Assembly (NCBI GenBank): GCA_046546095.1
Contig: JBKGYK010000065.1
Location: 1 to 19,599 of the forward strand
Reading direction: 5' to 3'
DNA: 19,599 bases
Source of the DNA: JAQIBY01 sp046546095
GTDB lineage: Bacteria > Bacteroidota > Bacteroidia > Bacteroidales > ML635J-15
A program made the position numbers and the translations under genes. This document shows, one piece after another, positions 6,981 through 12,835 of this stretch. Below the pieces are notes generated by a model. The model saw only the letters and a program-made list of their open reading frames with translations. It was not told the DNA's origin and did no database searches. Each line of letters opens with the position of its first letter. The stretch's first letter is position 1.

Positions 6981-7095
6981 TTTGGGCGCCTTCCGCCGGT
7001 GGGCGGATCGGGCTGCTCCGGGCTGACGGCCACCGGCTGCCGCCGGGGGTCTGGCCTCCTGCGTCGGCCACCCTCCGTATCCCTGGCGCGAATTT
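6981..7095. repeat. GC-rich structured intergenic element
   Basis: Bases 6981-7090 are 85 of 110 G or C by hand count (77%), against a surrounding composition near or below one half. The block holds a perfect hairpin (TCCGCCGGTGGGCGGA, 6992-7007) and a pair of 8-base inverted arms, GCCGGTGG at 6995-7002 and CCACCGGC at 7030-7037. Motifs CGGGCTGCTCCGGGCT and CTCCGTATCCCTGGCGCG resemble a class of GC-rich intergenic repeats I recall from other Bacteroidota genomes. It separates divergent genes and encodes nothing convincing. It is probably a copy of a dispersed repeat. Confidence 0.55.
6992..7007. repeat. short GC-rich hairpin repeat, copy 2 (perfect)
   Basis: TCCGCC-GGTG-GGCGGA is a perfect 6-base-arm hairpin inside the GC-rich element. 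It differs from the copy at 651-666 by one base, which restores the pairing that is lost there. Confidence 0.5.
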
Positions 7096-7178
7096 TTGCA
7101 TGTCATGAGCACTTACCTTACAAAAAGCCCGGATTCCCTCCGTTTGGCTCATAAGCCATTTTTTCCCAAATTCGCAGC

Positions 7179-8156
7179 ATGAAACTGCATGACAGATTTT
7201 CCACGAAATCCCTGATATATACCAGCCTTATCGGGGCAATGCTAATCTGGGCAGGCAGCTTTATCTGGAGTAAACAAGCCCTGGAAAATTACAATCCAGT
7301 AAGTATTGTTCTGTTCAGATTGCTGATTTCAACACTTTTTTTGTTCCCCTACCTGCTCATCAGCAAACGCTTTCAAAAACTTAAACGCAAAGATTTTGGC
7401 CTGATCTTTATTATGGCATTTTGTGAGCCATTTATCTACTTCATGGGAGAAACATACGGTATCAAAATGGTATCTGCCCCGGTAGCTGCAGTAATTGTAT
7501 CCACCCTGCCACTGTTTACACCACTGGCCGCCGCTTTGTTTTTGAAAGACAAACTATCCGTGTATAATCTTATCGGCATTGTCATTTCCTTTGCCGGTAT
7601 TGTATTCCTGGTACTCGGACCAAATGCACGTCTGGCCATATCACCCCTGGGACTGGGATTTTTGTTTACCTCCGTCATGGCAGGAGTTGCTTATTCTATA
7701 CTGATAAAACGCATAGGAAACAGGTATTCCGTACTCAACCTCGTGCTGTATCAAAATATGATTGGCATAGTACTGTTTATCCCTGTTTTTCTGGTGCTGG
7801 ATTATCAGGATTTTGTCCAGACAGGTTTTGTGTGGTACTCCATGTGGCCAATCATTAAACTGGCAATCTTTGCCACAAGCATAGCTTATTTTTTGTACAC
7901 TTTTGCACTGAAAAATATGGAAATCAGCAAAGTGAACGTTTTTACCAACATCATCCCCGTTTTTACCATCATTTTTTCCTACATCTTTCTTGGCGAACTC
8001 ATCCACGAACGCAAAATCACAGGAATCATCATTATCATTGCCGGGGTAAGCGTATCCCAGTACAGCCCGGGACAAAAATATCTATATGGATATATTCACC
8101 GAAATATCGTTGCACGATTTAAGCGAAATGGCAACGCGAAACGAAAAAAGCTTTAA
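7179..8156 (+). CDS. EamA-family (DMT superfamily) transporter
   Basis: This 325-residue inner-membrane protein has about ten hydrophobic helices arranged as two EamA repeats (about residues 15-145 and 155-290). Landmarks are MLIWAGSFIWSKQAL in helix 1, SAPVAAVIVSTLPLFTPLAAAL, and in the second half TSIAYFLYTFALKNM and IPVFTIIFSYIFLGE. The family exports metabolites or amino acids; the substrate is not predictable. The last 25 or so residues after SVSQYSPGQ (YLYGYIHRNIVARFKRN and on) are strongly basic and extend past the usual family end; they are encoded in the 71 bases that also encode the start of the ykgJ-like gene. The tail may be a young extension by loss of an earlier stop. The ATG at 7179 is the first in frame. 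Confidence 0.85.
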   Translation: MKLHDRFSTKSLIYTSLIGAMLIWAGSFIWSKQALENYNPVSIVLFRLLISTLFLFPYLLISKRFQKLKRKDFGLIFIMAFCEPFIYFMGETYGIKMVSAPVAAVIVSTLPLFTPLAAALFLKDKLSVYNLIGIVISFAGIVFLVLGPNARLAISPLGLGFLFTSVMAGVAYSILIKRIGNRYSVLNLVLYQNMIGIVLFIPVFLVLDYQDFVQTGFVWYSMWPIIKLAIFATSIAYFLYTFALKNMEISKVNVFTNIIPVFTIIFSYIFLGELIHERKITGIIIIIAGVSVSQYSPGQKYLYGYIHRNIVARFKRNGNAKRKKL

Positions 8157-8589
8157 ACAGCTTGTCCACAAGCTAAATAAGGTAAAAAAACAGGAAGTGG
8201 ATGATTTTGTCCACGCCTGGGATACTGAACTTTTCCGAGATACCGACTGCCTTGACTGTGGGAACTGCTGCCGGAACCTGGGCCCCATGATCACCGACCA
8301 TGACATTTCCCGACTGGCAAAACACCTGAAAATCAAACCTTCAGACTTGCTGGAAAAATATCTCCGGCAGGATGATGCCGGATATTATGTATTCAAATCC
8401 CTTTCCTGCCCTTTCCTGATGGATGACAATTACTGCACAGTATACGCTTCCAGACCCAAAGCCTGCCGCGAATATCCCCACACCGACAGGGTAAATTTCA
8501 AGCAGATCATAGAAATCAGCATCAAAAGTGCCAAAATCTGTCCTGTGGTGCACAAAATCCTGACAGAATTAAACAACAAATACGGATAA
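8086..8589 (+). CDS. YkgJ-family cysteine cluster protein
   Basis: This 167-residue cytoplasmic protein has the family pattern CxxCxxCC (C55, C58, C61, C62 in DCLDCGNCCR) followed by SCPFL (C108), NYC (C117), RPKACREYPH (C127) and ICP (C152). The cysteines probably bind an Fe-S cluster or zinc; the role is unknown. The N-terminal helical part (LVHKLNKVKKQEVDDF) is as in other Bacteroidota members I remember, which favours the ATG at 8086 over the ATG at 8131. The 8086 start overlaps the EamA gene by 71 bases, the 8131 start by 26. The stop lies inside the left arm of a 13-base inverted repeat. Confidence 0.82.
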   Translation: MDIFTEISLHDLSEMATRNEKSFKQLVHKLNKVKKQEVDDFVHAWDTELFRDTDCLDCGNCCRNLGPMITDHDISRLAKHLKIKPSDLLEKYLRQDDAGYYVFKSLSCPFLMDDNYCTVYASRPKACREYPHTDRVNFKQIIEISIKSAKICPVVHKILTELNNKYG

Positions 8590-8642
8590 GATTAAGATCC
8601 AGCCTGAAACAATTTTTTCCGCTTACCAGCTTATCCGTATTT
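8578..8642. repeat. 13-base perfect inverted repeat at the end of the YkgJ-type gene
   Basis: AAATACGGATAAG at 8578-8590 and CTTATCCGTATTT at 8630-8642 are exact reverse complements separated by 39 bases. The left arm contains the YkgJ stop; the right arm contains the end of the decayed minus-strand reading frame. The long loop and lack of a T-tract argue against a normal intrinsic terminator. It could still fold in RNA and end or protect transcripts from both sides. Confidence 0.5.
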
Positions 8643-9022
8643 CATTTGCAGATTTTTGATTCAGATACGCCAGCCGTGCAAATCCGACAACCAAAGCTGT
8701 GGCAGCAACACAGAAAAGGTCTTGCCCCAGCGTAAGCATCCTTCCAGTTCATTTGCCCACAAAGGAAAGTAAACAGAGATGCAAGCCAGAAAATGGCTGC
8801 AAATTTTGGGGCACATTGGCATTGCCAGGACATTTGAATACGGAGGCAATAAAGGCCGTAGCATTCATAATCCGGATATTCTGCCGGAAAAACATGGCAG
8901 CTTTGATCATTACAAAAATCTACAGGCCCCACCATAAACCATTTCTACGAAAAACTCTTGCTTTTGAAAGATCGGATGCATACAAACAGCGGCAGGGCAA
9001 TCGCTACTGAAAGACATAATTT
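8623..9022 (-). pseudogene. possible decayed gene for a small membrane protein
   Basis: No single intact frame spans this stretch, but minus-strand fragments in shifting frames read like membrane protein. They are KLCLSVAIALPLFVCIRSF (from 9022), IRIMNATAFIASVF (around 8890-8850), FAAIFWLASLFTFLCGQMNW (around 8806-8745) and LFCVAATALVVGFARLAYL (around 8720-8665), ending at a stop at 8625-8623. Four successive hydrophobic pieces in order suggest a four-helix protein broken by frameshifts and stops. The last piece is faintly like DUF4345/DoxX-type small membrane proteins, but I would not name it. The alternative is that this is non-coding DNA. The region is otherwise empty of genes from 8590 to 9140. 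Confidence 0.35.
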
Positions 9023-9094
9023 TATGCTCTGTTTTCTGGAACAATTTGACAAAGAATGGAATTTTTCCGGCATCAAGCACTAAAATCATAAACT

Positions 9095-9126
9095 CTGCGT
9101 TTTATCAACATCTTTTTTTAGTTTTG
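9095..9126 (+). promoter_or_regulatory. predicted Bacteroidota-type promoter of porQ
   Basis: TAGTTTTG at 9119-9126 is an exact TAnnTTTG -7 box. A weak -33 element (CTG at 9095-9097) lies 21 bases upstream. Transcription would begin near 9132, so the GTG at 9126 cannot be the start codon. Confidence 0.5.
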
Positions 9127-9140
9127 TGAATTCATTGACA

Positions 9141-10220
9141 ATGATGATAAAGCATATCGTGAAAAAACAAGTTGTAATTGTAATACTTTTCCTGACAAGT
9201 TTAAGTGGCATGTCACAGGTAGGCGGTGACAATACATATACGTTCCTTGAATTGCCAAATTCAGCCCGTGTGGCTGCACTTGGCGGATCCAACATTTCCC
9301 TGTGGGATGATGACTTAAACATGGTGTATTACAATCCTGCCCTGCTTAACGAAAACATGCACAACAACCTGGCCCTGAATTATTCCAACTATATTGCAGA
9401 CATCAATTACGGTTATGCCTCTTATGCATATCATCTTGAGGATATTGGGACAATAGGCGCCGGCCTGTATTATATCAATTACGGTGAATTTATCAGAGCG
9501 AATGAAGCAGGTGTCATTGACGGAAATTTTTATGCTGATGAGTATTCTGTCAACTTATACTATGGCAAAAATCTTTTGAATGATTCATCCCTGAACATAG
9601 GTGGAAGTCTGAAAACTATTTATTCAGCGCTTGAGCGCTACACTTCTGTAGGCCTGGCCATTGACGGAGGCATCAATTATCATAAACCGGGTTCCAATTT
9701 CTCCGCATCCATGGTATTTTCCAATCTTGGAATGCAGCTCAGCACCTATACACAGGACAACCGTGAACCCCTGCCATTTGATTTGCAGGTGGGTGCAAGC
9801 TGGAAAACAAACCACGCACCTTTTCGGCTGAGTCTGGGTCTGCATCAGCTTACTCACTGGAAAATGCGCTATGACAGTCCGCTGAACACAGAACAACTGG
9901 TGGTGGATGATGACGGACAGGAAGAAATCAGTTTCAGCAATCGTATGGGCCGGATCGGAGATGAATTGTTACGGCATATTGTCATGGGTGTTGAAATTAC
10001 GCCTTCAGAAAACTTTTTTCTGGCTTTTGGTTACAATTACCAGCGAAGAACAGAACTTGCCCTTGCCAACAGACCGGGAATGGTAGGGTTCTCCTTTGGC
10101 GCAGGCCTGAAAATATCCAAATTCATGCTTTCATACGGGCTGGGCCGTTATCATATGGCAGGAACCACCCATACCATGTCCATTACCACCAACCTGGACG
10201 AGTTCGTTACCAAAAATTAG
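9141..10220 (+). CDS. porQ: type IX secretion system protein PorQ
   Basis: This 359-residue predicted outer-membrane beta-barrel has a signal peptide ending at GMSQ. It opens with the PorQ hallmark GGDNTYTFLELPNSARVAALGG, then many alternating strands (NLALNYSNYIADINYGYASYAYHL cut short here). In Porphyromonas gingivalis PorQ works with PorU, PorV and PorZ at the cell surface, where the sorting signal of T9SS cargo is removed and cargo is attached. The start is the ATG at 9141 (or the adjacent ATG at 9144), just after the predicted -7 box. A stem-loop terminator follows at 10233-10262, and cmk begins soon after. The porQ-cmk-ispH order is one I recall from other Bacteroidota. Confidence 0.9.
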   Translation: MMIKHIVKKQVVIVILFLTSLSGMSQVGGDNTYTFLELPNSARVAALGGSNISLWDDDLNMVYYNPALLNENMHNNLALNYSNYIADINYGYASYAYHLEDIGTIGAGLYYINYGEFIRANEAGVIDGNFYADEYSVNLYYGKNLLNDSSLNIGGSLKTIYSALERYTSVGLAIDGGINYHKPGSNFSASMVFSNLGMQLSTYTQDNREPLPFDLQVGASWKTNHAPFRLSLGLHQLTHWKMRYDSPLNTEQLVVDDDGQEEISFSNRMGRIGDELLRHIVMGVEITPSENFFLAFGYNYQRRTELALANRPGMVGFSFGAGLKISKFMLSYGLGRYHMAGTTHTMSITTNLDEFVTKN

Positions 10221-10232
10221 TTTGTTTATGTC

Positions 10233-10262
10233 ATGATTGCCAGAAATCAGCAGTCATTTTTT
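10233..10262 (+). terminator. intrinsic terminator after porQ
   Basis: ATGATTGC (10233-10240) pairs with GCAGTCAT (10250-10257), an 8-base stem with one G-U pair and a 9-base loop, followed by six T (10257-10262). It lies 13 bases after the porQ stop and makes porQ a separate transcript, at least in part. Confidence 0.55.
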
Positions 10263-10289
10263 CTCATCCCTACAGATTGCGTATCTTTA
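10257..10289 (+). promoter_or_regulatory. weak predicted promoter of the cmk-ispH-pfkA-priA run
   Basis: TATCTTTA at 10282-10289 is the same -7 variant as at 2329-2336. The -33 position holds only TTTT (10257-10260), 21 bases upstream. It falls directly after the porQ terminator stem and before the cmk ATG. Confidence 0.35.
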
Positions 10290-10297
10290 CAAACTGT

Positions 10298-10984
10298 ATG
10301 AAAAAGAAACATTTTGTCATTGCACTGGACGGGCACTCTTCCTGTGGCAAAAGCACACTTGCCCGGCAACTGGCCGATAAGCTGGACATTATCTATGTTG
10401 ACAGCGGTGCCATGTACCGTGCTGTAACCGCTTTTGCTTTAGAAAACGGCTGTTTCCGGCAAAACAAACTTGATAAAGGCTGCCTGATTGCTGTCTTACC
10501 GGATATACACATCCATTTTGAGAAAAGCTCAGATGAAAACCATACCATTCTCAACGGAAGAGATGTTTCCACAATCATCCGCAGCATGGAGGTAAGCAGT
10601 CTGGTGTCCCTGGTAAGCGAATTGCCGGAAGTACGTGAAAAAATGGTACAGCTTCAACGCAAAATGGCAGAGAACCAGTCACTGATTATGGATGGCCGGG
10701 ATATTGGCACGGTGGTTTTTCCCGATGCAGATGTAAAAATATTTCTCACCGCCGGTGAACAAATAAGAGCAGAAAGACGTTTCAAAGAATTGAATGAAAA
10801 TGGTGTTGACACCACTTTTGATGCGGTGCTGAACAACATCATACAGCGGGATCACATTGATTCAAACAGAAAACACAGTCCGTTACGCAAGGCAGAGGAT
10901 GCTGTAATAATTGATAATTCGAAGCTCAACAGGGAAGAGCAATTACAAAAAGCCCTGAAACTAGTAAAGGAGAAATTGGAATGA
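10298..10984 (+). CDS. cmk: (d)CMP kinase
   Basis: This 228-residue cytoplasmic enzyme phosphorylates CMP and dCMP with ATP. The P-loop is GHSSCGKST (residues 12-20, K18). The nucleotide-binding motif DSGAMYRAVT follows at 35-44, and MDGRDIGTVVFPDADVKIFL starts at 131. The lid region carries RRFKEL, and the C-terminus has SNRKHSPLRKAEDAVIIDNS, all as in the family. The start is the ATG at 10298; a TTG at 10277 would extend the frame through the predicted promoter. The stop overlaps the ispH ATG in an ATGA junction. Confidence 0.95.
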   Translation: MKKKHFVIALDGHSSCGKSTLARQLADKLDIIYVDSGAMYRAVTAFALENGCFRQNKLDKGCLIAVLPDIHIHFEKSSDENHTILNGRDVSTIIRSMEVSSLVSLVSELPEVREKMVQLQRKMAENQSLIMDGRDIGTVVFPDADVKIFLTAGEQIRAERRFKELNENGVDTTFDAVLNNIIQRDHIDSNRKHSPLRKAEDAVIIDNSKLNREEQLQKALKLVKEKLE

Positions 10985-11850
10985 AAATTGAAATAGACCC
11001 GAATGCCGGTTTTTGCTTTGGTGTCACAAATGCTATAGAAATGGCAGAAGACATTCTCAGGCAACAGGAAAAACTGTATTGCCTCGGGGATATTGTACAC
11101 AACAACGAAGAAGTTGATCGTCTGGAATCCCTTGGTTTAAAAAGCATTACACACCGGGAATTAGAAGAACTTAAAGACACCACAGTGCTAATCAGGGCAC
11201 ATGGCGAACCTCCATCAACATACCAGACTGCAAAAAGAAACAATATACGCCTGATTGATGCAACATGCCCCGTGGTTCTGAGATTGCAGGAAAGAATTAA
11301 AGATGTATACAGGAAAATCAGGGAAGAAGGCGGACAAATAGTGATATACGGCAAACACGGACATGCAGAAGTCAACGGGCTGATGGGGCAAACCAATAAC
11401 ACTGCCATTGTTGTGATGGATGATGATGATCTGGAAAAAATTGATTTCACTAAACCCATACATCTGTTTTCACAGACGACACGAAAATACAGCGGTTACA
11501 GCAAAATCAAAGAAAAAATACAATCCCGGATCAGGGAAACTCACGGAGACGAAAGCATGCTGAAGGCATATAACAGCATATGTCCGCGCGTTTCAGGAAG
11601 GGAGCCAGCGCTGGCAGAATTCTCCAAAAAACATGATGTAATGATTTTTGTAAGCGGGGAAAAGAGCTCAAACGGAAAAATGCTCTTCAAAATCTGTAAA
11701 GCAAACAATGAATCGTCTTACTTTGTAAGTAGACCTGAAGACATTAAACCCGATTGGTTTACGTCTGCAGGTTCAGTAGGAATATCAGGGGCAACTTCAA
11801 CACCAATGTGGTTAATGAAACAGGTTGCCGATAAAATAAATAACATGTAA
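10981..11850 (+). CDS. ispH: 4-hydroxy-3-methylbut-2-enyl diphosphate reductase
   Basis: This 289-residue Fe-S enzyme makes isopentenyl and dimethylallyl diphosphate from HMBPP in the last step of the MEP pathway. The three cluster cysteines are C12 (AGFCFGV), C96 (DATCPVV) and C201 (SICPR). The proton-donor region is GKHGHAEVNG with E130. Substrate-binding histidines lie in DIVHN (H40) and RAHGE (H74), and the SQTT motif (164-167) and SSNGK are present, so the enzyme should be active. The ATG overlaps the cmk stop and has AAAGGAG about 8 bases upstream. Confidence 0.95.
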   Translation: MKIEIDPNAGFCFGVTNAIEMAEDILRQQEKLYCLGDIVHNNEEVDRLESLGLKSITHRELEELKDTTVLIRAHGEPPSTYQTAKRNNIRLIDATCPVVLRLQERIKDVYRKIREEGGQIVIYGKHGHAEVNGLMGQTNNTAIVVMDDDDLEKIDFTKPIHLFSQTTRKYSGYSKIKEKIQSRIRETHGDESMLKAYNSICPRVSGREPALAEFSKKHDVMIFVSGEKSSNGKMLFKICKANNESSYFVSRPEDIKPDWFTSAGSVGISGATSTPMWLMKQVADKINNM

Positions 11851-11852
11851 TT

Positions 11853-12833
11853 ATGCCAAAATACAAAAGAATAGGAGTACTTACCTCCGGGGGAGACTCT
11901 CCTGGAATGAATGCTGCAATACGAGCTGTCGTCAGAGCAAGTCTGATAAACGGCATGAGCATTACCGGTGTAAAACTCGGATACCACGGATTGATCAACG
12001 GAATTTTTACAGATCTCGAATCACGGGATGTTAGTAATATCATACACCGTGGAGGGACAGTGCTGAAGTCTGCCCGCTCCCGGGAGTTTCACGACAAAGA
12101 AGGCCGTTACTCAGCGTACCGCAAACTGGTTGAACATGGTATAGAAGCCCTGGTTGTTATCGGCGGAGACGGCACTTTTAAAGGTGCACGGATTTTCTCA
12201 GAAGAGTTTGATTTTCCCGTTATCGGAATACCGGGAACCATTGACAATGATCTGTATGGTACCGACATGACAATAGGTTTTGATACAGCTCTCAATACCG
12301 TAGTAGATGCTGTTGACAAAATCCGGGACACAGCCTCCTCTCATGAACGGCTTTTCTTTATTGAAGTAATGGGAAGAGATGCCGGTTTTATTGCTCTCAG
12401 ATCAGCCATCGCCAGCGGTGCTGAAGCCGTTTTTATCCCTGAAGTTGAAACCGAACTCCGGGATTTTGAAAAATATCTCTACAACGGCAAACACAACAAA
12501 AAATCCAGTAACATTGTCATTGTTGCCGAGGGAGATGAAACAGGCGGGGCATTTAAAGTTGCAGAAAAGGTCAAGGAATACATGCCCGACTATGATATGC
12601 GCGTAACCATACTCGGACACATTCAGCGAGGTGGAAACCCCTCATCATTCGACAGGTACCTTGCCAGCAAACTTGGTGTGGCAGCGGTAGAAGCATTGCT
12701 GGAAGATCAGCGAAGCATCATGGTTGGCCTCAATCGCCGGGAAGTGGATCATGTACCCTTATCGCAGACAATCAAACACCATAAACAGGCGGACAAATCC
12801 CTGCTGGCACTTCTGAAAACACTAAACTACTGA
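11853..12833 (+). CDS. pfkA: ATP-dependent 6-phosphofructokinase
   Basis: This 326-residue cytoplasmic enzyme phosphorylates fructose 6-phosphate, the committed glycolytic step. Motifs are GVLTSGGDSPGMNAAIRA (residues 8-25), GGDGTFKGA (104-112), PGTIDNDLYGTD with the catalytic aspartates, the EVMGRDAGFIAL substrate region and the late ILGHIQRGGNPSSFDR. Gly instead of Asp in GGDGT and Gly in the PGTIDND loop, where PPi enzymes have Asp and Lys, point to ATP as donor. The length is that of bacterial PfkA. The start is 2 bases after the ispH stop, and priA begins 2 bases after its own stop. Allosteric properties cannot be read from the sequence. Confidence 0.95.
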   Translation: MPKYKRIGVLTSGGDSPGMNAAIRAVVRASLINGMSITGVKLGYHGLINGIFTDLESRDVSNIIHRGGTVLKSARSREFHDKEGRYSAYRKLVEHGIEALVVIGGDGTFKGARIFSEEFDFPVIGIPGTIDNDLYGTDMTIGFDTALNTVVDAVDKIRDTASSHERLFFIEVMGRDAGFIALRSAIASGAEAVFIPEVETELRDFEKYLYNGKHNKKSSNIVIVAEGDETGGAFKVAEKVKEYMPDYDMRVTILGHIQRGGNPSSFDRYLASKLGVAAVEALLEDQRSIMVGLNRREVDHVPLSQTIKHHKQADKSLLALLKTLNY

Positions 12834-12835
12834 GT

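Noticed and set aside
6913..7152. 79-residue minus-strand reading frame across the GC-rich element
   Set aside because: It is open mainly because GC-rich DNA has few stops. The protein is a run of Arg, Pro and Ser with no domain, and it ends inside the thioredoxin-type gene's start.
8699..9010. 103-residue plus-strand frame in the gap before porQ
   Set aside because: The protein is charged and irregular without motif; the minus-strand hydrophobic fragments explain the stretch better.
10926..11459. 177-residue open frame antisense to cmk and ispH
   Set aside because: Rich in Ser, Cys and Leu and opposite intact ispH; no ribosome binding site or domain.
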